Origin: Tabrizicola sp. TH137
Lineage (GTDB): Bacteria > Pseudomonadota > Alphaproteobacteria > Rhodobacterales > Rhodobacteraceae
Direction: 5' to 3'
Length of the DNA: 64,000 nucleotides
Assembly (NCBI RefSeq): GCF_002855575.1
Contig: NZ_PKRQ01000003.1
Coordinates: forward strand, 372,001-436,000
Under the pieces are notes generated by a model. The model was not told the origin of the DNA. It did no database searches and was given only the letters and a program-made list of their open reading frames with translations. The position numbers and the translations under genes were made by a program. Each line of letters opens with the position of its first letter. Positions within the stretch are counted from its first letter, which is position 1. Shown piece by piece: positions 54,121 through 62,836 of the stretch.

Positions 54121-54485
54121 CAGCCCAGAACCTTCTTGATAACAGCCAAAAGCTTGTCCTGCGTGAAAGGCTTCACCATCCAGCCCAGCGCCCCGGCATC
54201 GCGCGCCTGCGCCTTGAGGTCTTCGGCAGAGTCAGTCGAAAGCACCACGATCGGCACGCCCTTGCCCTGGGGGTGCTGCCGCAGCGCCCGGATGAACCCG
54301 AGCCCGTCAAGATTGGGCATGTTCTGGTCGGTGATGATGGCATCCATCGGCTGGGCCAGCGCCTTGTTCAGGCCGTCCTGTCCATCCACCGCCTCGACGA
54401 CATCATAGCCTGCCTCCTGCAAGGTCATCGCGATCATCCTGCGGATCGACGGCGAGTCATCGACGGTCAATACTGTCTTGGGCAT
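54120..54485 (-). CDS. cheY: chemotaxis response regulator CheY
   Basis: A 121-residue single-domain receiver with Asp9/Asp10, phospho-acceptor Asp53 in IITDQNMPNLDG, Thr/Ser in VLSTDSAED and Lys105 in MVKPFTQD. It is phosphorylated by the adjacent CheA and should bind the flagellar switch. Directly upstream of cheA. Confidence 0.95.
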   Translation of the reverse strand: MPKTVLTVDDSPSIRRMIAMTLQEAGYDVVEAVDGQDGLNKALAQPMDAIITDQNMPNLDGLGFIRALRQHPQGKGVPIVVLSTDSAEDLKAQARDAGALGWMVKPFTQDKLLAVIKKVLG

Positions 54486-54532
54486 CTTGCTGCACTTTCC
54501 TCACTACAATTCTTCGCAACGATCACCGGCCC

Positions 54533-54805
54533 TCAGGCCGAAAGGGCCTTGCCCATCGCCAGCCGGTCCAGCATCGCCGCCAGCACGCCATCCTCCGGCA
54601 TGTCGATCTGCAATTTCCGGTCCATCTGCGCCGCCGTCGCCCGCGCCGCCACAAGCACCTGGATGATCGAGGCATCCACCGCCGTCAGCCCGGCCGTCTT
54701 GATGCGAAGGCTTCCCTTCGCCAGCGCCGCCGCCAGCTCGTCGCGCAATTCGGCGGCTGCGCCTGCGCGCAGATCGCCGGACAGTTCCTTGCTCTTGATT
54801 GCCAT
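54533..54805 (-). CDS. STAS-domain protein at the head of the che operon
   Basis: A 90-residue protein with the SpoIIAA/STAS pattern: GDLRAGAAAELRDEL, LRIKTAGLTAVDASIIQVLV, with Ser46 in the position phosphorylated in anti-anti-sigma factors. It precedes cheY by 47 bp and is the first gene of the operon (ATG 54805). Role unknown, possibly a protein-interaction switch for the array. Confidence 0.8.
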   Translation of the reverse strand: MAIKSKELSGDLRAGAAAELRDELAAALAKGSLRIKTAGLTAVDASIIQVLVAARATAAQMDRKLQIDMPEDGVLAAMLDRLAMGKALSA

Positions 54806-54989
54806 GGCTTCCCTCTGTCCTGCTGCCAGAGCCCCGCACCTTTGGCGGGGCGACCTTCACGCATCAGGACGACAGGTCAGGCAAGAGTGTTAGCCGCAGG
54901 AACCCGCAGCCCCGCCAGACGCGCCGCGCAAATGGGGCAGCGACCTGCGAAAGTCTGTGCCCGCCTCGACAGAAGGATGGGATCGCACC

Positions 54990-57275
54990 TCAGAACCGCA
55001 GCCGCCAGCCCAGCGCCGCGACCTGATCGGTCTGCCCGGCCACATGCCCGGCATTGCGCCGCAGGGTCCAGCCCAGGATCATCTCGCCCCGCTCCGACAG
55101 GGGCAGGGCATATTCCACGCCGAAATTCACTTCGCGCGCCTGCGGCACCAGGGACAGGTCCACAGTGTCAAAGCCCGAGGCCGCCACCGCGCCATCCGCC
55201 GCCACGGCCGAGGCCTGCATCCCCGCCAGCGTCGGCACCGTCACCTGCGCCGCCCCGTCCACCGCCCCCAGCGGCGTCTCGACAAAGATCGACAGCCGGT
55301 CCCCCTGCCGCCAGACCGACCGCTGCGCCAGTTCCACACCCGCCTGCGCATAGGCCAGCCCCGAGACATCGCTCACCAGCCCGCCGGTCGTCAGGTCGAT
55401 GCGCCCGACCTCACCCTCCAGCGCCAGTTCGATCCCCGACCCCAGCTCCTGCCGCAGGCCGATGCGCGCCGCCACGGCCTCTGCCGCGCCCGATCCGCCC
55501 AGATCCATCCCGAACAGCCCGTCCGTGCCACGCATCGCCGACAGTTCCATGGTGACGCGCCCCGATCCCGTCTCCCAGTCGCGGCCCAGCGCGATGCCCG
55601 ACCGCGCCCCGGACCCGTCCGTCAGCGCCGCCAGATGCCATCCCGCCTCGCCCTCCAGCAGCGGCACCCGCGCCAATCCGTTGACCGCCGCGCCATCCGG
55701 CACCGTCAGCAGCCGCCCCTCCGTCCCTCGGCTCCAGGCCGTCATCGCCACGGCCGCCACATCGACCGGCACCGCCGTCGCCACGAAACCCGCCATCGGG
55801 GTTGCGAAACTCCCCGCCATCTGGTCGCGGAAGCCGAGGTTCACCCCCGCCAGCCCCGCCGCCAGCGCATCCCCGGCCAGCACGCCCCCCGCCAGCGTCA
55901 CCTCGTCCAGCGGCAGCACCACGCCCGCCGCCGTTGCCGTCACGCTCTCGCCGATGGGCAGCAGCGCATCCCGCACATTCAGGAAGCCATGCCCGAATTC
56001 CTCGTTATAGCCGTGGCTCACCCCCGGCACGAATTCCAGAACATGGGTCGGGGTGAAAAAGGAATTGTCCGCGCTGGCCAGCAGCCGGTTGCGCAACTGC
56101 GCGGGGGTCAGGCCCGGAAAGGCCTGCGCCAGCAGGCCCAGCGCCCCCGTCACCTGCGGCGCGGCATAGGACGTGCCCGAACCCACCGCATAATCCGTGT
56201 CGCTGTCCACATCCGCTCCATACAGATACCCGGTCGCCCCGATGCACCAGCGCGCCGCCTCCAGACAGCCCAGCGACCGCCGCCGGACCGCCGTGATCCG
56301 GTCCGCTGCCACGTCATAGCTGGCCACCAGATTGATCACGGCCAGCCAGCCCTGTTCCAGTTCCGGCACCTCGGCAGGCAAGCCGGCCAGAAAGGATGAA
56401 CTCGTCTGGGTGGTGTCGTTGAACTGGGCAAAGACCACCACGCCCTGATCCACATAATCCCGCAGCGCCGCCAGATAGGTGGCGAAATTCGCCCCCATCG
56501 TCGTGATCCCGGAATTGGCCACCGTCGCAGGCACGCCGCCCGAAGACACGGTCCAGGAATTGTTCACCGCCACCGCACCCGCCGCCCGCGCCCCATCCAT
56601 GATCGCGCCAAGCGACAGGTAATTCAGCGACGCGCCCGGCGCATAGGAGATCTGCCCCGCATAGATCCGCGCCTCGGGCGCATAGCCCATGATCGGCGCA
56701 GGCGCGCCGCTGCCCCCCGTCCCCGCCATGATCGAGGCGACGAAGGTGCCATGCTCATCCCCCGGATCGTTGACCCCGCCCCCGCCCGCGATGAATTTCC
56801 CCGCCTGGGTGGCGAATTGCTCATGCGTCGAAAGGACAGGGCTGTCGATCATCCCCAGCACCACGCCCGCCCCCGTCAGGTCGGGCAGGCCGTCCGGCGT
56901 GTCGGCCACCCCGTCGGTGACCCCGGACTCGCGGTCGATCGCGCGCACCCAGTCAAGGCGGCTCGCCTGCAAGGGGCGGACATTGTTCAACCCGTTCACC
57001 CCGCTGAAGAGGTTCGACACAAAGGCCTGTTCATTGCGGACCACGGCCAGCCGCGTCTGAAAGGCGGTGGTCCGCATCTCCGCCGGGGTGATGAAGGCCG
57101 CATCCAGCGCCGTCTGCATCTGCGCCAGCGCAGACCCGGTCAGGTTCAGCGTGAACTGCGTGACCGCACCCAGGCCCCCTTCGCCACCGCCGCCCCCGCA
57201 GGCCGACAGAAGAAGCAGCGCCATAAGGGACGGCACCGTCCGTCCGCCCCGCCCCATCCCTGCCGATCCCGCCAT
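54990..57275 (-). CDS. subtilisin-family (S8) autotransporter with lipoprotein-type signal
   Basis: A 761-residue secreted protease. The N-terminus has a lipobox-like MALLLLSAC (Cys26) followed by Gly-rich residues. Catalytic triad: Asp144 (VVLGMIDSPV), His175 (DEHGTFVASIMAG), Ser369 (GSGTSYAAPQVTGA), with Asn239 a likely oxyanion residue. From about 480 to the end the sequence is beta-rich and closes with LGWRLRF, a C-terminal Phe as in outer-membrane barrels. This order matches NalP/SphB1-like lipidated autotransporters. The ATG at 57275 is chosen over a TTG 12 codons earlier. Confidence 0.82.
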   Translation of the reverse strand: MAGSAGMGRGGRTVPSLMALLLLSACGGGGGEGGLGAVTQFTLNLTGSALAQMQTALDAAFITPAEMRTTAFQTRLAVVRNEQAFVSNLFSGVNGLNNVRPLQASRLDWVRAIDRESGVTDGVADTPDGLPDLTGAGVVLGMIDSPVLSTHEQFATQAGKFIAGGGGVNDPGDEHGTFVASIMAGTGGSGAPAPIMGYAPEARIYAGQISYAPGASLNYLSLGAIMDGARAAGAVAVNNSWTVSSGGVPATVANSGITTMGANFATYLAALRDYVDQGVVVFAQFNDTTQTSSSFLAGLPAEVPELEQGWLAVINLVASYDVAADRITAVRRRSLGCLEAARWCIGATGYLYGADVDSDTDYAVGSGTSYAAPQVTGALGLLAQAFPGLTPAQLRNRLLASADNSFFTPTHVLEFVPGVSHGYNEEFGHGFLNVRDALLPIGESVTATAAGVVLPLDEVTLAGGVLAGDALAAGLAGVNLGFRDQMAGSFATPMAGFVATAVPVDVAAVAMTAWSRGTEGRLLTVPDGAAVNGLARVPLLEGEAGWHLAALTDGSGARSGIALGRDWETGSGRVTMELSAMRGTDGLFGMDLGGSGAAEAVAARIGLRQELGSGIELALEGEVGRIDLTTGGLVSDVSGLAYAQAGVELAQRSVWRQGDRLSIFVETPLGAVDGAAQVTVPTLAGMQASAVAADGAVAASGFDTVDLSLVPQAREVNFGVEYALPLSERGEMILGWTLRRNAGHVAGQTDQVAALGWRLRF

Positions 57276-57761
57276 CAGACTGCCCCGCCCAAGTTTCCAT
57301 TGCGTAGCCAAAGGCGCAAGAACCGTGCCAATCGTCCTGTCGCTGGAAAAAGCCCCCCACCAGACCTTGCAACCGCAAGCCGCCCCTCCGGCCCGCGATC
57401 ATCCGCTAAAGAAGTTTACGAAACGCTCGTTAACCTCTCCGGAATGTTATCCCGGTTGCAAGTCATGGTAGCCTGTATGACCGCAAGTTGTGTACTCCCC
57501 ATAGGCCACGCGGCGACCCCTGACCGGGCTGCCGCCGGGGCCTTGCGCCTCCGCCGGGCGGTCCCGGATGGATGCCCCGCCGCATCGCGCGGCGGGCGGG
57601 CATCTCTGCAATCGGGCCCCGCCTTCACGGCCTTACGAAAGTCACCCCCCTTCAACCCGGCCCGCGCGGATAGCCTCCGTTAAGCCTCTAACCCCGTGCT
57701 GTTCTGTCACCATGGACGCCGAAGGATGCAGCACATCCCTCCCCGTCGAAAGGATTGCCCG
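57276..57761. other. 486-bp intergenic gap between the autotransporter and an MCP gene
   Basis: No convincing gene. It must hold the divergent promoters. A long imperfect hairpin (GATGCCCCGCCGC / GCGGCGGGCGGGCATC, 57571-57604) lies upstream of the MCP. An AT-richer patch at about 57405-57475 is the best place for promoters; I see no confident sigma-28 site. Confidence 0.6.
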
Positions 57762-59447
57762 ATGAAACTCTCCCTGAAGGCCAAGCTTGGCGCGATCTTC
57801 ACCATGCTTCTGGTCCTGACCGCCGCCCTCGGTGGCGTCGCGCTGTATCAGATGATCCTGATCAAGGATCAGACCCGCGTCATCACGGAAAGCTGGCTGC
57901 CCAGCGTCAACACCGCAAACGCGATCAATACAGCCACGTCAGATTACCGTCTGCTTCAGTTCGAACACCTGAACGCCCGCTCTCCGCAGGAAAAGCAGGT
58001 CATCGAGGCGGAGATGGAACAGATTGCAGCCTCGATCACCGCGAATATGGACACCTACAAAGGGCTGATTTCCTCCAAGCAGGAAGAGGCCATCTTCGGC
58101 ATGATGTCGGGCAGCATCAACCAATACATCGACGAAAACACTCGCTTTCTCAAAATCTCGCGCTCCAGCGATCTGGCAGGGGGACGCAGCTTCCTCCTCG
58201 ACCAGACCACGATTTTCGACAGCCTGAGCAAGGATGCCCTGACGCTTGTCGAAATGAACGCCAAGGGCGCCGCCGAAGCCCGTGCGACCTCCGACACTGT
58301 CTACAGCACCGCACAGATGGTGGTCGCCGGCTTTGTCGCCGCCGCGCTCGTCCTCGGCATCGGCTGTGCCGTCCTTCTGGTGCGCAACATCCTGCGCACG
58401 CTCGGCGGCGAACCGGACTATGCCCGCGAGGTGATGCGCGAGCTTGTCGCCGGCAATCTCGATGTCGAGGTCAAGACCCGCAAGGGCGACACGGACAGCC
58501 TTCTCGCAGGCACCCGCGACATGGTGACGAAGCTGAAAGAAGTGGTCGCCACCATCGTCACCGCCGCCCGCAACGTGGACAGCGGCAGCCAGGAGCTTTC
58601 CGCCGCCGCAGAGCAGCTCAGCCAGGGCTCAACCGAACAGGCCTCCTCCACCGAAGAAGCCTCCGCCGCGATCGAGCAGCTTGCCGCGACGATCAAGCAG
58701 AACGCCGAGAACGCGATCGAAACCGAATCCATCGCCCGCAAATCGGCCGAAGACGCGGCCCAGAGCGGCGAGGCCGTCACCAAGGCCGTCACCGCGATGG
58801 AAACCATCGCCGAGAAGATCCTCGTCGTGCAGGAAATCGCGCGCCAGACCGACCTCCTCGCCCTCAACGCGGCGGTCGAGGCGGCCCGTGCGGGCGAACA
58901 TGGCCGCGGCTTCGCCGTGGTCGCCTCCGAGGTGCGCAAGCTGGCCGAACGCTCGCAGGCCGCCGCGCAGGAAATCTCGTCCCTCTCGGGCGAAACCGTG
59001 CGCGCGGCCCAGACGGCAGGCGGGATGCTGACCCGACTGGTGCCCGACATCCAGCGCACCGCCGACCTGATCAAGGCCATCTCCACGGCCACCAGCGAAC
59101 AGGATGCCGGCGCGTCGCAGATCAACATCGCGGTGCAGCAGCTTGACAAGGTCACGCAGCAGAACACCTCGGCCTCCGAACAGATCGCGTCCACCGCCGG
59201 GGAACTGGCCGGCCAGTCCAGCCGCCTGCAAGACGTGATCGGCTTCTTCAAGCTCGATGCCGCGCAGGACGCCCCGGCCGCTGCCGAAACGGCCCCGGCC
59301 GCAGAAGCCACCACCCCGGCCCCCCGGTCGGAACGCAAGCCCTCGACCGCCCGCAGCCTGGGCAAGGAAGATGGCGGCGGCTTCGCCTTCGATCTGGACG
59401 GGAACGACGATCTCGACACCCGCTTCACCCGCCACAAGGCCGCCTGA
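57762..59447 (+). CDS. methyl-accepting chemotaxis protein
   Basis: A 561-residue receptor: helix about 10-32, periplasmic four-helix domain (about 33-185, with [20 protein letters not shown]), helix about 190-213, HAMP and signalling domain with the conserved tip [20 protein letters not shown]. The tail ends [18 protein letters not shown] then TRHKAA, like the che-operon MCP. ATG at 57762 after AAAGGATTGCCCG. Strong terminator at 59473. It lies outside the che operon but should feed it. Confidence 0.93.
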   Translation: MKLSLKAKLGAIFTMLLVLTAALGGVALYQMILIKDQTRVITESWLPSVNTANAINTATSDYRLLQFEHLNARSPQEKQVIEAEMEQIAASITANMDTYKGLISSKQEEAIFGMMSGSINQYIDENTRFLKISRSSDLAGGRSFLLDQTTIFDSLSKDALTLVEMNAKGAAEARATSDTVYSTAQMVVAGFVAAALVLGIGCAVLLVRNILRTLGGEPDYAREVMRELVAGNLDVEVKTRKGDTDSLLAGTRDMVTKLKEVVATIVTAARNVDSGSQELSAAAEQLSQGSTEQASSTEEASAAIEQLAATIKQNAENAIETESIARKSAEDAAQSGEAVTKAVTAMETIAEKILVVQEIARQTDLLALNAAVEAARAGEHGRGFAVVASEVRKLAERSQAAAQEISSLSGETVRAAQTAGGMLTRLVPDIQRTADLIKAISTATSEQDAGASQINIAVQQLDKVTQQNTSASEQIASTAGELAGQSSRLQDVIGFFKLDAAQDAPAAAETAPAAEATTPAPRSERKPSTARSLGKEDGGGFAFDLDGNDDLDTRFTRHKAA

Positions 59448-59472
59448 CGCCTCCGTCATCGCGCGCCCCTCA

Positions 59473-59513
59473 GGACGGGCGGCCACTTTCCCGGTGGCCG
59501 CCCGTCCGCTTTT
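59473..59513 (+). terminator. intrinsic terminator of the MCP gene
   Basis: Perfect 14-bp stem GGACGGGCGGCCAC / GTGGCCGCCCGTCC (59473-59486, 59494-59507) followed by GCTTTT. Confidence 0.88.
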
Positions 59514-59590
59514 CCGCAGCCCGCCCTTGCCTGCGGCCCCGCCGCCTTGCTAGGGCTGGACCGGGCAATCCGGGTCCGAAGGGATGCGCC

Positions 59591-60466
59591 ATGGACGTCT
59601 CCGCCACCTGCGAATTGATCCGCACCGCCCCCGGCGCTTTCCTTCTGGCCGATCACGTCCGCTGCCCTGCGGGCAACCCCGCCTTCCGCCCCGTCCCCCA
59701 TTTCCACCCGCAGGCCGAACTCGTCTGGTTCCGCAAGGTGACGGGCGAGATCCGCCTCGACGGCCAGACCCATCCCCTTGCCGATGGACAGGCCGTCTAT
59801 CTGCCGCCGATGCAGGTCCATGCCTTCGCCACCGGCACCGGGGCGCGCGATTGGGTCCTGATCCAGTTCGACCCCGCCCTCATCGAAGGCCGCCTGCACC
59901 AGCCGCCCTTCCGCAGCCTCGCCCGGCCCGCCCTCCTGTCTCCCGCGCCCGACATCGCCGCACGGATCGACCTGCTCTGCACCTGGCTCGCCGGGATCGC
60001 GGGCAGCGCCGACCGGATGGCCGAGGCGCAGCGCCTGCTCGACCTGATCCTCATTCTTCTGGCCGATGGCGCCACGAAGGCCGCACCCCTCCTCCCCGAC
60101 CGCGCCGCCCCGCCCGATCGCCTGCGCGACGTCCTCGCCGCGATCCATGCCGCGCCCGGCACGGCCCCATCCCTCGCCCAGGCCGCCGCCATCGCCCGCC
60201 TGTCGCCCGCCACCTTCTCGCGCCGGTTCAAGGCCACCATCGGCCTCGGATACGCGGCCTATCTCCAGATGCACCGCCTCAACCTCGCCGCGCGGCACCT
60301 TCTCACCGATCCGGGCCATGTCGCGCAGGTCGCCTATGGCCTCGGCTTCTCCTCGGCGGCCCATTTCTCCACCCTCTTCACCCGCCGCTTCGGCACCACC
60401 CCCCGCGACTGGCGCCGCCGCGCCGGCCTGCCCCCCGGCCCCGCGCAGAAAAACGAAAACGAATGA
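59591..60466 (+). CDS. AraC-family transcriptional regulator
   Basis: A 291-residue regulator: N-terminal cupin-like sensor (about 15-140, with VPHFHPQAELVWFRK and YLPPMQVHAF) and a C-terminal double helix-turn-helix (about 185-280, with LAQAAAIARLSPATFSRRFK and VAQVAYGLGFSSAAHFSTLF). It lies 83 bp upstream of the ferredoxin-P450-PanB-like genes in the same direction and is the obvious candidate to control them. The inducer is unknown. Confidence 0.9.
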   Translation: MDVSATCELIRTAPGAFLLADHVRCPAGNPAFRPVPHFHPQAELVWFRKVTGEIRLDGQTHPLADGQAVYLPPMQVHAFATGTGARDWVLIQFDPALIEGRLHQPPFRSLARPALLSPAPDIAARIDLLCTWLAGIAGSADRMAEAQRLLDLILILLADGATKAAPLLPDRAAPPDRLRDVLAAIHAAPGTAPSLAQAAAIARLSPATFSRRFKATIGLGYAAYLQMHRLNLAARHLLTDPGHVAQVAYGLGFSSAAHFSTLFTRRFGTTPRDWRRRAGLPPGPAQKNENE

Positions 60467-60549
60467 CCGGATCACCAAAGTCGTTTTCCTTGATCCCTCC
60501 CCGCCTCTTCGGCCTATCCTGACCGCACCCGCACCAGAGGAGATGCCGC

Positions 60550-60879
60550 TTGCCCGCCCTCACCTTCCACCTGCCCGATGGCAGCACCCGCCGGCTCGAA
60601 GGCCAGACCGGCACCCTCATGGAACTGGCCCGCAATGCCGGCATCCCGGGCATCGTCGGCGAATGCGGCGGGGCCTGCGCCTGCGGCACCTGCCATGTCC
60701 GCCTCTGCCCCGAGGCGCTCGCCCATCTCGGCCCGGCCACAACGGACGAACGCAACATCCTCGATTTCGAAGACAGCGCCGCCCCCGACAGCCGCCTCGC
60801 CTGCCAGATCTCCCTCGCCGCCCTGCCCGACGGGCTGACCTTCACCCTGCCCGGCTCCCGCCAGGAGGAGGCGACATGA
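60550..60879 (+). CDS. adrenodoxin/putidaredoxin-type [2Fe-2S] ferredoxin
   Basis: A 109-residue ferredoxin with cluster cysteines Cys39, Cys45, Cys48 and Cys85: spacing C-x5-C-x2-C-x36-C, exactly that of adrenodoxin-type proteins that feed class I P450s. The start is TTG at 60550, with AGAGGAG about 8 nt upstream; no ATG is in frame near it. The stop overlaps the P450 start (ATGA), which strongly suggests it is the P450's electron donor. No ferredoxin reductase is seen in the window. Confidence 0.88.
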   Translation: MPALTFHLPDGSTRRLEGQTGTLMELARNAGIPGIVGECGGACACGTCHVRLCPEALAHLGPATTDERNILDFEDSAAPDSRLACQISLAALPDGLTFTLPGSRQEEAT

Positions 60880-61958
60880 CCCGTTTCCCCGTCCTGCGCG
60901 ACCCCGTCGATGGCGATGACATCGTCCAGATCACCGGCTATCGCGACCTGCGCGCCGTCGCCCGCGATTGGTCCCGCTTCAGCAGCGATGCCCTCGGCCG
61001 CATCCAGATCCCCGCCGAAGACCAGACCCGCGACTTCCGCCAATATCCCATCGAATCCGATCCGCCCCGCCATATCGGCTATCGGTCGCTGATCCAGTTC
61101 CTCTTCAACAAACCCCTCGATCCGGCCTATGCCGCCCGGATCGAGGCGCTGGTCGATGACATGGTCACCCGCGCCCTCGCCGCGCCAGAGGTGGAAGTGG
61201 TCGAAGGCTTCGCCCTTCCGCTGCAATCGCGCGCCCTGGCCCATCTCCTCGGGATGCCGCAATCCGAGGCCGATCGCTGGATCGGATGGGGCCTGCACGC
61301 CTTCCGCACCGAGGCAGGCTATGACCTCGTCCGCGCCCGCCATCTGGTCGAATATCTGCAAAGCTGCCTCGACCGCGCCCCCGATCTCTGGCCCGACAGC
61401 CTCTTCGCCTTCCTGCGCGACGCCCGCATCGACGGTCGCCCCCTCACGCGCGACGAACAGATGGGATATTCCCATCTCGTCTTCGCCGGTGGCCGCGACA
61501 CCGTGATCCGCCTCATCTCGGGCGGCCTCGCCCATCTCGCCCAGACACCCGAGGCGCTGGCCCGCCTGCGCGCCGATCCGGCCCTCGCCGCCACCGCGAC
61601 CGAGGAACTGGTGCGCTACCTCTCGCCCCTGCCGCTTCTCGGCCGCATCTGCCGCCATGACACCGATCTCGACGGACAGCCCATCGCCGCCGGCCAGCGC
61701 CTCGCGCTCTGCTTCGCCCAGGCCAACCGCGACCCCGACATCTTCCCCGATCCCGACCGCCTCCAGATCGACCGCCGCCCCAACCCGCATGTCGGCTTCG
61801 GCAGCGGCCCGCACAGTTGCCCCGGCTCCGGCCATGCCCGGCTGCTGTCCCGCACCGTCCTGCTCGCCATCGCCCGCCGCGTGCAAGGCATCGCCCCAGC
61901 CCCCGGCGAAAATGCCACCGGGCTCGGCTTCTCGCGCTTCCGCATCCGCCTGACATGA
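60876..61958 (+). CDS. cytochrome P450
   Basis: A 360-residue soluble monooxygenase, shorter than the usual ~400. The I-helix oxygen-binding motif is FAGGRDTVIR (203-212), the K-helix ExxR is Glu244 to Arg247, and the heme loop FGSGPHSCPG (308-317) has Cys315 as iron ligand. No membrane anchor, as in other bacterial class I enzymes. The ATG overlaps the ferredoxin stop and has AGGAGGAGG upstream; the TGA overlaps the PanB-like start. Substrate unknown. Confidence 0.93.
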   Translation: MTRFPVLRDPVDGDDIVQITGYRDLRAVARDWSRFSSDALGRIQIPAEDQTRDFRQYPIESDPPRHIGYRSLIQFLFNKPLDPAYAARIEALVDDMVTRALAAPEVEVVEGFALPLQSRALAHLLGMPQSEADRWIGWGLHAFRTEAGYDLVRARHLVEYLQSCLDRAPDLWPDSLFAFLRDARIDGRPLTRDEQMGYSHLVFAGGRDTVIRLISGGLAHLAQTPEALARLRADPALAATATEELVRYLSPLPLLGRICRHDTDLDGQPIAAGQRLALCFAQANRDPDIFPDPDRLQIDRRPNPHVGFGSGPHSCPGSGHARLLSRTVLLAIARRVQGIAPAPGENATGLGFSRFRIRLT

Positions 61959-62746
61959 AACTTCAGGCCCATCACATCCGCGCCCTCAAGGGCAACCGCC
62001 AGCTCGTCCAGATCAATGTCGCCGACGCCGATCAGGCCGCCGCCGCCGCCGAGGCCGGCATCGACATCGTGGTGAACGGCGATCCGGCCCGCTGGTCCGG
62101 GATACGCGCCGCCGCGCCCGACACCCATCTCTGCCTCTCGCTGCGCCACGGCCAGGCGGCAAGCCGCGGCGAAGCCCTGAAACAGGCCTTCGCCGCGCTG
62201 GAGGCCGGGGCCGAGTCCGTCTATTGCTCCCTCTCCCCCCGCTTCATCGAGGCGCTGTCCCGCGAAGGCATCCCCGTCTGCGCCCATGCCGGGCTGGTGC
62301 CGCCCAAGGCCCGGCTCACCGGAATGCGCGGCTTCGGCAAGACCGCCGCCGAGGCCCGCGCGGTGTTCGAGGCAGTAAAGGCTTTCGAATCCGCAGGGGC
62401 GGTGATGGTGGAGCTGGAATGCCTCGCCGCCCCCGTCACCGCGCTGATCACGCAGGCCACCACGCTTTCCACCGTCTCCATCGGATCGGGCGCCGGGGCC
62501 GACATCCACTATCTCTTCGGCTGCGACATCCTCGGTGAACCGGGCCGCCGCCCCCGCCATGCCCGCGCCTTCGACGATTTCGCCGCCGAATATGCCCGTC
62601 TCCAGACCCGCCGCATCGCGGCCTTCACCGCCTTCCGCGACGCCGCACGGGGCGGGGACTTCCCCGCCGCAACCGAGACCGTCGCCATCCCGTCAGATGA
62701 ACTCGACCGCTTCGCCGACTGGCTTCAGGCCTGCCCGCAGGGCTGA
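61955..62746 (+). CDS. divergent PanB-like (ketopantoate hydroxymethyltransferase family) protein
   Basis: A 263-residue TIM-barrel protein resembling PanB: AEAGIDIVVNGD, IPVCAHAGLVPPKARLTG, AVMVELECLAAPVTALIT and VSIGSGAGADIHYL. The Asp of the VGDS-type metal site and the Glu in VELEC are kept. The positions of the second metal ligand Asp and the Glu of KLEG appear replaced (LSL, YCSL). So it may be a paralog with another aldol-type or lyase activity rather than a pantothenate enzyme. Coupled to the P450 by ATGA. Confidence 0.65.
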   Translation: MKLQAHHIRALKGNRQLVQINVADADQAAAAAEAGIDIVVNGDPARWSGIRAAAPDTHLCLSLRHGQAASRGEALKQAFAALEAGAESVYCSLSPRFIEALSREGIPVCAHAGLVPPKARLTGMRGFGKTAAEARAVFEAVKAFESAGAVMVELECLAAPVTALITQATTLSTVSIGSGAGADIHYLFGCDILGEPGRRPRHARAFDDFAAEYARLQTRRIAAFTAFRDAARGGDFPAATETVAIPSDELDRFADWLQACPQG

Positions 62747-62836
62747 CCCGGCCCTCGCCGCCGGCGGCACTTCGCAGTTGGCGCAAGCCGCCCCCGCCCC
62801 TACCTTCCAGCCAGACGAACAGGGACAGGCGCACAG

